Origin: Sphingobacterium thalpophilum
GTDB taxonomy: Bacteria > Bacteroidota > Bacteroidia > Sphingobacteriales > Sphingobacteriaceae
Assembly (NCBI RefSeq): GCF_901482695.1
Contig: NZ_LR590484.1
Location: forward strand, 5,518,001 to 5,582,000
Length of the DNA stretch: 64,000 nucleotides
Direction: 5' to 3'
This document shows positions 24,001 through 32,525 of this stretch, piece by piece. Numbering within the stretch: the first letter of the stretch is position 1; each line of letters begins with the position of its first letter. The translations under genes were made by a program, and so were the position numbers. The notes beneath the pieces are model-generated. The model did not search any database. It was not told the DNA's origin and saw only the letters and a list, made by a program, of their open reading frames with translations.

Positions 24001-24268
24001 AAGACCGATTATCATGACCTCCCTAGCTTTCATCGTTGGTATGATCCCGATGATGTTCGCTATAGGGCCTTCAGCTCAGGGTAACCACTCTATCAGTATT
24101 GCCGCAGCAGGGGGCATGCTTTCAGGAGTTATTTTAGGGCTTTTTATCATTCCGATCCTCTTTATTTTCTTCCAATTTATCCAGGAAAAATTGAGCAGCA
24201 CAGCGACACAGGAACACCAGGCAAAAGAACCGGCTGCTCTGGAAATTCCGGTACATACAAATAATTAG
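21080..24268 (+). CDS. RND multidrug efflux permease (HAE1), pump 1
   Basis: A 1062-residue AcrB-like proton/drug antiporter of the inner membrane. The N-terminus MLKKFIERPVLATVISI, the proton-relay pair Asp407-Asp408 in GIVVDDAIVVVEAVH (same numbers as in AcrB), and the TM10 Lys in GLLAKNAILIVEFA are present. Large periplasmic loops with porter and docking domains lie between TM1-2 and TM7-8. Length is usual for the family. It sits between the adaptor and the outer-membrane gene with gaps of 24 and 6 bp. Substrates cannot be deduced. Confidence 0.97.
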   Translation: MLKKFIERPVLATVISILLVILGIIGILKLPLQQFPDIAPPAVQVTALYPGANAETVLRAVAPSLEESINGVENMSYMSSTASNDGSLMITVYFKLGTDPDQAAVNVQNRVAQATSQLPAEVVQAGITTAKQQNSLIMVLDLYTEDESKYDQTFITNYAQINIIPELKRIPGVGQALAFGGSKDYSMRVWLNPNQMATYKLTPEEVMAAIQDKNVEAAPGKFGESSREAFEFVIKYKGKLNQPSDYENIIIRSNTDGSVLRLKDVARVELGSYTYASHTRINGKAGLNIGVMQLAGSNANEIQIAIQEFMEKASLSFPKGVKYLVLYNTKDALDQSIDQVKHTLVEAFILVFLVVFLFLQDFRSTLIPAIAVPVAIVGTFFFMQLFGFSINLLTLFALVLAIGIVVDDAIVVVEAVHAKMEHNHLPPKLATTSAMSEITGAIISITLVMSAVFLPIGFMEGSTGVFYRQFAFTLAIAIVISAINALTLSPALCALFLKPVHHTNGEAKQLNFKDRFFAGFNVGFERITKNYLGSLRFLIRYKWVAFAGLGITLLLTVFMIRRTPTGFIPSEDQGFIAVSLSMPAGASLDRTSGALAEAEKQLQHADFTKTLNVLAGFNILTQSTSPSAGVAFILLKPHEERGQIKDINAIMADVNQRLANIKGANFFVFTFPTVPGFSNVDGLDMVLQDRTGGQLGKFSSVGQNFIGELMKRPEILMAFTTFKADYPQYELQVDDIKAEQLGVSTKSILQTMQAYFGSAQASDFNRFGKYYRVMVQADAKDRSEPTAMDGIFVKNRLGDMVPINTLVKLERVYGPETASRYNLFNSIGINAIPKPGYSSGDAIRAVEEVAKQQLPTGFTYEFSGMTKEEIVSGGQSTLIFILCLIFVYFLLAAQYESYIIPLAVILSIPTGIFGVFAAISLTDIANNIYVQVALVMLIGLLAKNAILIVEFAIQGRKQGMSIPSAALNAAKLRLRPIIMTSLAFIVGMIPMMFAIGPSAQGNHSISIAAAGGMLSGVILGLFIIPILFIFFQFIQEKLSSTATQEHQAKEPAALEIPVHTNN

Positions 24269-24274
24269 CATATC

Positions 24275-25720
24275 ATGACAACAACGAAATATATGAATAG
24301 ACAAGCTAAACTTCTGGCGGTTTCGATCTTATCTTTTGTCGCATGGTCCTGCAGCACGGAAAAGCTGGTGAGCAACAAACAACATGCTCCCAGCCTCCCC
24401 GAGCAGTATCGTGATCAGGGCGCAGTACCGCAAGCAGGCAACATCGGCTCTATTCCATGGCGGGAATTCTTTAAAGATCCTACCTTACAAAGCTTAATAG
24501 ATAGCGCCATTCAGCATAACCTTGATATGCAGCTGGCCCTAAAAAATATCGAAGCCGCGCAACTGAGTTTAAAACAAGCAAAAGCCAGTTACCTTCCGGC
24601 AGCACAGTTGCAGATCAGGGCAAATAGTACCAACCCGTCCAATAACAGCATGAACGGATTGAGTCTCGGCCAGTTCTTAGGTCAGCACCATGTCGAAGAT
24701 TATACCGCCTCAGTAGGACTCTCCTGGGAAGCCGACTTGTGGGGTAAAATCAAGAGCCAGAACGCCGTCGCCCTGGCATCCTATCTGCAGACAGAAGAGG
24801 CCCGAAAACTTATTCAGACTCAGGTGGTCGCCCAGGTGGCACACGGCTACTATCAGCTTTTGATGCTCTATACGCTTCGCGATATCGCAAATCAGAATCT
24901 GCAGCTCAGTGATACGACCTTGCGGATTGTCAAACAGCAATATGAAGTAGGCGATATTTCTTTACTTGCCTTAGAGCAGGTAGCGGCACAACGCTTATCG
25001 GCAGCAGCCCTGATTCCTGATTTCGAACAGCAGATCCGTATCCAGGAGAATGCCATCCAGATTCTCAGTGGCAAACTTCCAGCGCAAATCAACATAGTGA
25101 AGCAGCTGACTGATGTACGCTTTCCCGAAAATCTGGCGACCGGCGTCCCAGCGGACTTATTAAGCTACCGACCGGATGTCAAACAGGCTGAACTTGCAGT
25201 TACCGGATCACAGGCTTATCAGCAGTACAGCAAAGCAAAGATGTATCCCTCGCTCATCATCAGCGCCGAAGCAGGTGTAAATGCGTTCAAAGCGAGCAAT
25301 TGGTTCAATATTCCCGCCTCCCTGTTTGGTGCCATTACGGGAAGCATCACCCAGCCTATTTTTCAACGTAAGGAATTGAAAACGCAGTACGAGCTCGCGC
25401 GGGTGGAACAGGAGAAAAACGTAATGATCTTTAAACAAAAAGTCATTGCCGCGGCAGGAGAAGTCTCCGATGCACTGATCTCCATACAAAAACTAAAAGA
25501 AAAACAACAAATCGCCTTGGACAGGACCAACCGGCTAAAAGAGGCGACCAAACACGCCAACCTCCTTTTCGAGACCGGCATGGCCACTTACCTGGAGGTT
25601 ATTACCGCACAGAGCAACATCCTGCAGAGTGAACTTGAGCTCGCTCAGGTCAGCAAAGCGGAGCTTTCGGCCGTGGTAGACCTTTACCGTTCCTTGGGCG
25701 GTGGATGGAGCAACAATTAA
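24275..25720 (+). CDS. Outer-membrane efflux lipoprotein (NodT/OprM-like), pump 1
   Basis: A 481-residue TolC-type channel. It has a lipoprotein leader ending VAWSC (an internal Met at codon 7 is a possible start). Two OEP repeats follow (residues about 65-260 and 290-475), with the conserved SVGLSWEADLWGKI and, at the end of repeat 2, TYLEVITAQSNILQSELELAQ followed by LYRSLGGGW. It is the outer-membrane duct of pump 1, 6 bp after the permease gene, and ends the operon just before a hairpin terminator. Confidence 0.95.
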   Translation: MTTTKYMNRQAKLLAVSILSFVAWSCSTEKLVSNKQHAPSLPEQYRDQGAVPQAGNIGSIPWREFFKDPTLQSLIDSAIQHNLDMQLALKNIEAAQLSLKQAKASYLPAAQLQIRANSTNPSNNSMNGLSLGQFLGQHHVEDYTASVGLSWEADLWGKIKSQNAVALASYLQTEEARKLIQTQVVAQVAHGYYQLLMLYTLRDIANQNLQLSDTTLRIVKQQYEVGDISLLALEQVAAQRLSAAALIPDFEQQIRIQENAIQILSGKLPAQINIVKQLTDVRFPENLATGVPADLLSYRPDVKQAELAVTGSQAYQQYSKAKMYPSLIISAEAGVNAFKASNWFNIPASLFGAITGSITQPIFQRKELKTQYELARVEQEKNVMIFKQKVIAAAGEVSDALISIQKLKEKQQIALDRTNRLKEATKHANLLFETGMATYLEVITAQSNILQSELELAQVSKAELSAVVDLYRSLGGGWSNN

Positions 25721-25758
25721 CGTGCAATTTTTCTAATTTTATATCACATATCTGGACG

Positions 25759-25791
25759 ACAGGGGACCACCTAATGGGTCTCCTGTTTTTT
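25759..25791 (+). terminator. Rho-independent terminator of the RND-1 operon
   Basis: Arms ACAGGGGACC (25759-25768) and GGTCTCCTGT (25777-25786) pair with one mismatch around an 8-nt loop, followed by a run of T. It lies 38 bp after the channel stop. The following 300 bp up to 26089 show no convincing gene; small frames there are AT-rich and lack family features. Confidence 0.85.
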
Positions 25792-26089
25792 GTTTATAAA
25801 TCTTTCAAACGATGGAATAAAAAAGAACAAATGCCCCTCAGATTTGCAAGTCGGCCTTTCATTTCCGGCATAAAAAGATATTTTTCTGCCAGGTATACAA
25901 ATTCAAAAAAAATCGCTATCTTATAGGGAAAACCAGTCACTCTTAAGCAGTGGGCCACATACGATTGGGTAATAATAAAATGATATTTCGGAATGCTGTT
26001 TGTACGCTTCGGCACAAAATTGTCATTCAATCCTTAGATGAATTGCGAAATTTGCGTAGATTTCAAAAGGTAAATATTAAGTAAAACGA

Positions 26090-27196
26090 ATGCAGGATAA
26101 AGTCAACTATAAAAATGATGAAAATTTAATCAGTAAAAACAAGAAAAGGCTATTATTCACCATCCTGTCTTTTCTTCTCATCTATCTTATCGCTTATATT
26201 ATTGACCCTTTTGCCAGTTGCTGGAACGGCTACTTTCAGCGAAATATCTTTGAAATACTGGGAGAATGGACATTTACCATCATTTATAGTTTCGCGATTT
26301 CCGAATTCAGCATTTTTATGCACGGCAGGCTGGACCGTGTCATTACCTGGAAAGACAGCCCCATGGAAAGACTGATCATAGAGACCGTCATCAATCTTTT
26401 CGTCGTGCTGATGATCAACCTCCTCTTGGTTTATATCATATCCCGCTATTATTATGAACTGCAGAATATCACCGTGGCGGGATCATTGGAAGAAAAAAGA
26501 GGCGTCATACAAAATATCTCAATCAGCGTGATGGTGGCACTCCTGATTATGGGAATTAACATCGGGATTCATCTGATCAACAACTGGAAAAACGAATCCA
26601 TACGTGCTGCAAAACTCGGACAGGTTATCTTGGAGACCGAACTGCAATCGCTAAAACTGCAGATTGACCCCCACTTCGTTTTCAACAACCTCAGTGTACT
26701 CTCCGAAATCATTCTGGAAAATCAGCAGCTGGGTTATGAATATGCCGAAAATTTTTCCAAGATATATCGCTATCTGTTGGTCAACTCCAAAAAGGATGTC
26801 ATCTCACTGGAAGAAGAACTTAATTTTCTCGATTCCTATATTTTTTTGATAAAAAATAGATTCGGCGACGGTGTTCATTTTGAGATCAACGTGGATCCGG
26901 CCAAATACAGCTACCAGCTCCCTCCTCTCACCCTACAGCTGCTCGTCGAGAATGCGCTCAAGCACAATCAGACAAACAAAAAACGGCCGTTAAGAATTAA
27001 AGTATATACCAACTCACAAAACCAGCTCGTCGTCGAAAACACCCTGTTACCTATTGAACAGGTATCGGAATCATCTGGGCTCGGCATCTCCAATATCATC
27101 AAAAGGTACGATTTACTGTCCCACCTGCAACCTCAGATTTTGAACACCGGGAGAACATTTAAAGTTAATTTACCACTAATTGAACAAGCGTCATGA
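26090..27196 (+). CDS. LytS/YehU-type sensor histidine kinase
   Basis: A 368-residue membrane kinase. Four hydrophobic segments (about residues 19-40, 55-75, 98-125 and 142-162) form the N-terminal sensor. The His_kinase domain begins LQSLKLQIDPHFVFNNLSVL with the phosphoacceptor His in DPHFVFNNL, then LPPLTLQLLVENALKHN as N-box and SGLGISNIIKRYDLL as G-box. Its stop overlaps the start of the LytTR regulator by 4 bp (ATGA), so they form a two-component unit. Placed between RND-1 and RND-2, it may sense envelope or drug stress and act on RND-2; this is inference. Confidence 0.93.
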   Translation: MQDKVNYKNDENLISKNKKRLLFTILSFLLIYLIAYIIDPFASCWNGYFQRNIFEILGEWTFTIIYSFAISEFSIFMHGRLDRVITWKDSPMERLIIETVINLFVVLMINLLLVYIISRYYYELQNITVAGSLEEKRGVIQNISISVMVALLIMGINIGIHLINNWKNESIRAAKLGQVILETELQSLKLQIDPHFVFNNLSVLSEIILENQQLGYEYAENFSKIYRYLLVNSKKDVISLEEELNFLDSYIFLIKNRFGDGVHFEINVDPAKYSYQLPPLTLQLLVENALKHNQTNKKRPLRIKVYTNSQNQLVVENTLLPIEQVSESSGLGISNIIKRYDLLSHLQPQILNTGRTFKVNLPLIEQAS

Positions 27197-27954
27197 GTAT
27201 CACCAATATATTGATTATTGAAGACGAGAAACTGAACGCCGATCGCTTAAAACGTCTTTTGCGCGAGATCAAACCCACCGTCCAGATTCTGGATGTGCTT
27301 GATAATATTGCAGACAGCATAAGCTGGTTTAGCGACAATGAAACACCGGATCTTGTGATGATGGATATCCGCCTCTCCGACGGCCTGAGTTTTGAAATCC
27401 TGGAAAATGCCAAAATCGATTGTCCCATTATCTTTACAACCGCATTTGACGAGTATGCCGTACGCGCTTTTAAATTCAATAGCATAGACTATCTTCTTAA
27501 ACCGGTAGAGAAGAAAGAACTCGCAGATGCGTTGGAGAAACTGGAAAATCTGCTGCTTCAGCAGCTAAATCACGTACCCTTACAGGGTTTGCTCGATTTT
27601 ATCGCGCCTAAGGATTTTAGGGCACGTTTTTTACTTCCGTATAAAGACGGCTATAAAACCGTGGTCGTAGAGGACATTCTGTATTTCTATTCTGAATTTA
27701 AAATGACTCACGCCCGTCTAAAATCCGGACAGGTCGAAATCGTCCCCCAGACCATGGAAGAATTGGAACAGCAACTGGATCCCAAGGTCTTCTTTCGCGC
27801 CAATAGACAGTTTATCATACATATAGACGCAATTAAGAGATTGCACAATCACTTTAATGGCAAACTGAAAATAGAAATCAGGCAAAGCGAAGATGTCGAA
27901 ATTCTCGTCAGCAGGGAAAAGGCGCAACTGCTCAAAAATTGGCTGGACTACTAA
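27193..27954 (+). CDS. LytTR family response regulator
   Basis: A 253-residue response regulator with an N-terminal receiver (phosphoacceptor Asp near residue 55 in LVMMDIRLSDG, followed by IIFTTAFDEYAVRAF and LLKPVEKKEL) and a C-terminal LytTR DNA-binding domain (ILYFYSEFKMTHARL, then FFRANRQFIIHIDAIKRL). Cognate partner of the kinase with which it overlaps by 4 bp. The next gene, 214 bp downstream on the same strand, is the RND-2 adaptor, which is the obvious candidate target. No clear LytTR direct-repeat site was found. Confidence 0.95.
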   Translation: MSITNILIIEDEKLNADRLKRLLREIKPTVQILDVLDNIADSISWFSDNETPDLVMMDIRLSDGLSFEILENAKIDCPIIFTTAFDEYAVRAFKFNSIDYLLKPVEKKELADALEKLENLLLQQLNHVPLQGLLDFIAPKDFRARFLLPYKDGYKTVVVEDILYFYSEFKMTHARLKSGQVEIVPQTMEELEQQLDPKVFFRANRQFIIHIDAIKRLHNHFNGKLKIEIRQSEDVEILVSREKAQLLKNWLDY

Positions 27955-28168
27955 CCTTCCCTCCGCTCTTAACAACGCTTCAAACGCATTTAGCGCTGAC
28001 GTGGTCCAGCTTTCTGATACCTCGTTGCCGGATCCATATTTTTGGCTGTTAAATGATAAATTCAGGTCAGAACATCTACGGTTCAGCGGCCAATTGTAAC
28101 GTCTCGGTAGATTTTTCCTCCCTGAGCGTCAAAACAATTCTTTCTTTTGCTTTACAAAAAATGATGAT

Positions 28169-29290
28169 ATGGCACAAAGAACGATGACTCTAAAACCTTT
28201 TCTTACTTTAATTACAGCAGCTACCTTATTATCGTCCTGTGGTGGCAACCAGGAGCAACCACAGGAGCAGGCCATTACTGTTGATTTTATCGAATTGTCT
28301 CCTACCGAAGCGGAGACTGAAAAAAAATATCCGGGCGCCCTGGAAGGTACCGTCAATGTTGATGTCAAAGCGCAGGTAACAGGCTACCTGGATCAGATTT
28401 ATGTAAAAGAGGGTGACTATGTCACTGCTGGTCAAGCGCTTTTTAAAATAAAACCCGATGTATACAATGAGCAGGTAAACAATAGCAAGGCGGCTTACCA
28501 GGCGGCTTTGTCCGCCGAACAGAACGCAAAGCTGGAGATTGAAAAAATACAACCATTGGTCGAGGGCAAAGTTTATACTGAACTTCAGCTCAGAACGGCT
28601 GAAGCAAACTATGCGGCCGCTAAGGCACAAGTAGCACAGGCACGCGCCGCTTTGGGATCATCGGAGATCAATGCACGTTTCACTCAGATCAACGCCCCTG
28701 TGAGCGGCTACATCGGACGTATACCGAACCGCATCGGCAACCTGATTACGCCCAATGATGCTATACCGTTGACCACCCTGTCGGAAATCAATACTGTGAA
28801 TGTTTACTTCGCTTTAAGTGAAGCGGATTTCATCGCATTCGTACGGGATCAACATGGCAAAACAGGCAAGCAGAAAGCCAGCCTGATCCTTGCTGACGGA
28901 ACGGTATACGAACACAGCGGTCAGGTGGAAGTCGCTAGTGGAAACATTGATAAAAACACCGGCAGTATAACCCTGAAAGCAAGCTTCCCGAATCCGAATA
29001 AGGTATTGCGTTCGGGCGGTTCGGCCAAGGTGGTATTGACAAAGAAACATGAGGATGTGCTGCTGGTTCCGATGGCAGCGGTTAAAGATATTCAAGACCG
29101 GTACTTTGTTTATGTCATTGGAGAAAAAAACAAAGTGGCCATGAAACAGATCGAAATCGCCGGCAATACGGCCAACGAATACCTGCTTAAATCTGGACTA
29201 ACGGCAGGAGAAAAAATCGTAATGAACAGAATTGATGTACTCAATGATGGAATGCAGGTGCAGCCAAGCAAAGTACATATAAAACCGTAA
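28169..29290 (+). CDS. RND efflux periplasmic adaptor (MFP), pump 2
   Basis: A 373-residue AcrA-like lipoprotein. The leader ends in LLSSCGG; then the lipoyl half VKAQVTGYLDQIYVKEGDYVTAGQALFKI, a coiled-coil hairpin, NAPVSGYIGRIPNRIGNLI and the beta-barrel and membrane-proximal domains follow. Compared with the pump-1 adaptor it has a shorter leader and no operator-like repeat in the coding start. It is the first gene of a second MFP-RND-OMF set, 214 bp after the LytTR gene, so it is either read from its own promoter or with the two-component genes. Confidence 0.95.
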   Translation: MAQRTMTLKPFLTLITAATLLSSCGGNQEQPQEQAITVDFIELSPTEAETEKKYPGALEGTVNVDVKAQVTGYLDQIYVKEGDYVTAGQALFKIKPDVYNEQVNNSKAAYQAALSAEQNAKLEIEKIQPLVEGKVYTELQLRTAEANYAAAKAQVAQARAALGSSEINARFTQINAPVSGYIGRIPNRIGNLITPNDAIPLTTLSEINTVNVYFALSEADFIAFVRDQHGKTGKQKASLILADGTVYEHSGQVEVASGNIDKNTGSITLKASFPNPNKVLRSGGSAKVVLTKKHEDVLLVPMAAVKDIQDRYFVYVIGEKNKVAMKQIEIAGNTANEYLLKSGLTAGEKIVMNRIDVLNDGMQVQPSKVHIKP

Positions 29291-29375
29291 CCCGGTTTGG
29301 ATTTTATCTGTAGTAAGCATAAGCGGCTAAACAAGATCCATTCTGTATTTGAGATCCTATAAAATTTAAAATAAA

Positions 29376-32300
29376 ATGCTGAAAAAATTTATTGACAGGC
29401 CAGTGCTGGCGACTGTTATATCGATCATATTTGTTATACTCGGGATAATCGGGCTTTTGCGGTTACCTCAAACAAGGTTTCCCGACATTGCCCCGCCCAC
29501 AGTGCAGGTGACCGGCAGTTACCCCGGCGGTAACAGTGAGACCGTATTACGCTCGGTCGTCACACCACTCGAAGAACAAATCAATGGCGTGGAGGATATG
29601 GAGTATATCACATCTACGGCAAGCAATGATGGTACCTTCTCAGTCCGCATTGTATTTAAAGCAGGAGTGAATCCGGATCAGGCGGCAGTGAACGTCCAGA
29701 ACCGTGTACAACAGGCCACGCCCATTTTACCACAGGAAGTGGTACGCATGGGACTTACAACCTCCAAGCAGCAGAACAGCATGATCATGATCTTTAATAT
29801 CTATACGGTCGATAATAAGAAATATGATGAACTGTTTTTGCAAAACTATGTTAACATCAACTTGATTCCGCAGATCAAAAGGGTACCGGGTGTAGGCCAG
29901 GCAATGGTCTTCGGTTCCAAGGATTATTCCATGCGGGTATGGTTGAATCCGCAAAAAATGGCGAACTACAGTCTTGTACCTCAGGAAGTGATCGCTGCCA
30001 TATCAAAGCAGAGCCTCGAATCTGCGCCCGGCAAACTGGGTGAGGAATCCGATGCACCCCTTGAATATGTAATTCGATATAAAGGAAAAAAGAATCTGCC
30101 AGAACAGTACGAAAATATCATCGTTAAAAATGATGATGTTCAGATCGTCAGGCTCAAAGACGTCGCCCGAATAGAATTTGGTTCGATAAGTTATAGCGGT
30201 AATTCGCAAAACAACGGTTTGAATACTGTAACGATCGGTATCTTCCAGACATCGGGTTCCAATGCCAACGAAATCGAAATCGGAATTGACAGACAGATTG
30301 AAATCGCGGCTCGTTCTTTCCCGCCCGGAATCAAAATTTTTAAGCTGGTCAGTACCAAAGAGCGTCTGGATGAAAGTACTGCTCAGGTCCGCTCGACGTT
30401 GATCGAAGCCTTTGTCCTGGTCTTTTTGGTGGTATTCCTGTTTTTACAGGACTTGCGGTCTACGATCATTCCTGCCATAGCAGTACCAGTCGCTATTGTG
30501 GGTACCTTTTTCTTCCTGCTGGCCTTTGGTTTTACGATCAATATTTTAACTCTTTTTGCATTGGTATTGGCTATCGGTATCGTCGTCGATGACGCGATCG
30601 TCGTTGTCGAAGCCGTTCATGGCAAGATGGAGACCTCTAGTATGACGGGCAACCAGGCGACACACAGCGCCATGAGTGAAATCACGGGAGCTGTTATTTC
30701 CATCACCTTGGTTATGTGCGCCGTGTTCATTCCGATTGGTTTCATGACCGGTTCATCCGGAATGTTTTACAAGCAATTTGCCTATACCTTGGTGATTGCA
30801 ATCGTCATTTCGGCCATAAACGCGCTGACGCTGACACCCGCATTATGTGCTTTACTGCTCAAAAATACGCATGCCGAAAATCACGGAGAACAATCACGGA
30901 AGTCCGGATTCTCGCAACGGTTTTTCACAGCATTCAATGCCGGATTTGAAAATATGACCAACCGGTATGTGGGTTCGCTAAAATTCCTTGTGAAGAAAAA
31001 ATGGATTGCAGCCCTTCTGATTATTGCTACCATTGGGATTGCAGGATATCTGATGACGAGCACATCCAAAAGCTTCGTGCCGATGGAAGATGACAACTTC
31101 GTTGTTTATAGCTTAGAAATGCCTCCGGGAACAGGCTTGGACCGGACAACGAAAGCAGTCGAAAAAATAGAGAAGCTCCTGGCTGGCATCCCCTCTATTG
31201 AAAGCCATACGAGCATCACTGGATTCAATATGATTGGTAACAACTCCAGTGCCGCCTATGCGACAGGATTCATCCGCCTGAAGGATAAAAAGAAACGTGG
31301 CGACATGCATGATATCGACCAGATTCACCAGCTGATTTCACAGAAGCTGGCCACAGTCAAGGAAGGTACAGCAATGGCTTTCCGTTCTCCCCCAGTGGAT
31401 GGTTACGGTATGATGAACGGTGCCGAACTTGTGCTGCAGGACCGTGCGGGAAAATCACCGGTGGAACTGAAGGCCATGTCCGACTCGGTGATCGCAAAGA
31501 TCATGCAGCAGCCCGGTGTACAGTTTGCCTACACGATGTTTAGAGCTGATTATCCGCAAATGGAACTGGAAGTGGACGAAGACAAAGCTGCGCAATTGGG
31601 CGTTGATGTCAGTGAGATGCTGTCCTCAGTACAGACCTACTTTGCCGGGGACCAATCTCTCAATTTCAACCGCTTTGGTAAGTTCTATCGCATTGCTGTA
31701 AAAGCGGACGGAATTTATCGGACAGACAAAGAAGCGTTCAACGAGATTTTTGTCAAAAACAACCGCGGAGAAATGCTACCCGTAAATACGCTGGTCACAC
31801 TACGCAAAGTTTATGGACCGGAGTCTGTAACGCGGTATAACTTGTATAATTCACTGACCATTAATGTGGTCAGTAATCCCGGTATCAGTAATGGGGCCAT
31901 CATGGAAACCTTGGAAAAAAATGTGCTAAACAAATTACCGGGCGACTACAGCTACGAGTGGACTGGATTGAGTCTGGAAGAGAAATCGTCAGGCAATCAG
32001 ACTATGCTCATTTTGACGCTGAGTCTGTTGTTTGTCTACTTTCTACTATCCGCGCAATACGAAAGTTATCTGCTGCCGTTGGCGGTACTGCTATCGATTC
32101 CGACTGGAATAATCGGTTCATTCCTGGGCACACGCGCCATTGGGCTCGATAACAATATCTATGTCCAAGTTGGATTGATCATGTTGATCGGTCTTCTGGC
32201 TAAAAACGCGATCCTGATCGTCGAGTTTGCCCTGCAGCGCAGGCGCGCAGGGTCATCGCTTATTGATTCGGCTCTGGAAGGTGCACGCGCGCGACTCCGC

Positions 32301-32525
32301 CCGATTTTGATGACCTCCCTGGCCTTTATCGCAGGCATGGTGCCGCTGATGTTTGCCACCGGTGGTACAGCTACTGGTAACCACTCCATCAGTACCGGAG
32401 CGGCAATGGGCATGCTAAGCGGAGTCGTCCTTGGGGTTATCATTATCCCCATATTGTATTTAGTATTTCAATATTTACAAGAAAAAGTCTCGCGCAAAAA
32501 AAACGCAGACCACACACATGAGTAA
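29376..32525 (+). CDS. RND multidrug efflux permease (HAE1), pump 2
   Basis: A 1049-residue AcrB-like permease. It carries MLKKFIDRPVLATVISI at the N-terminus, the Asp pair at 405-406 in GIVVDDAIVVVEAVH, and the TM10 segment GLLAKNAILIVEFAL. It is clearly homologous to pump 1 along its whole length but differs throughout, so it is an old paralogue and not a recent duplication. The 3' end overlaps the channel gene by 8 bp. Membrane antiporter driven by protons; substrate unknown. Confidence 0.97.
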   Translation: MLKKFIDRPVLATVISIIFVILGIIGLLRLPQTRFPDIAPPTVQVTGSYPGGNSETVLRSVVTPLEEQINGVEDMEYITSTASNDGTFSVRIVFKAGVNPDQAAVNVQNRVQQATPILPQEVVRMGLTTSKQQNSMIMIFNIYTVDNKKYDELFLQNYVNINLIPQIKRVPGVGQAMVFGSKDYSMRVWLNPQKMANYSLVPQEVIAAISKQSLESAPGKLGEESDAPLEYVIRYKGKKNLPEQYENIIVKNDDVQIVRLKDVARIEFGSISYSGNSQNNGLNTVTIGIFQTSGSNANEIEIGIDRQIEIAARSFPPGIKIFKLVSTKERLDESTAQVRSTLIEAFVLVFLVVFLFLQDLRSTIIPAIAVPVAIVGTFFFLLAFGFTINILTLFALVLAIGIVVDDAIVVVEAVHGKMETSSMTGNQATHSAMSEITGAVISITLVMCAVFIPIGFMTGSSGMFYKQFAYTLVIAIVISAINALTLTPALCALLLKNTHAENHGEQSRKSGFSQRFFTAFNAGFENMTNRYVGSLKFLVKKKWIAALLIIATIGIAGYLMTSTSKSFVPMEDDNFVVYSLEMPPGTGLDRTTKAVEKIEKLLAGIPSIESHTSITGFNMIGNNSSAAYATGFIRLKDKKKRGDMHDIDQIHQLISQKLATVKEGTAMAFRSPPVDGYGMMNGAELVLQDRAGKSPVELKAMSDSVIAKIMQQPGVQFAYTMFRADYPQMELEVDEDKAAQLGVDVSEMLSSVQTYFAGDQSLNFNRFGKFYRIAVKADGIYRTDKEAFNEIFVKNNRGEMLPVNTLVTLRKVYGPESVTRYNLYNSLTINVVSNPGISNGAIMETLEKNVLNKLPGDYSYEWTGLSLEEKSSGNQTMLILTLSLLFVYFLLSAQYESYLLPLAVLLSIPTGIIGSFLGTRAIGLDNNIYVQVGLIMLIGLLAKNAILIVEFALQRRRAGSSLIDSALEGARARLRPILMTSLAFIAGMVPLMFATGGTATGNHSISTGAAMGMLSGVVLGVIIIPILYLVFQYLQEKVSRKKNADHTHE

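Noticed and set aside
25705..26030. Small frames after the RND-1 operon
   Set aside because: They cover a strong terminator and have no family signal or leader.
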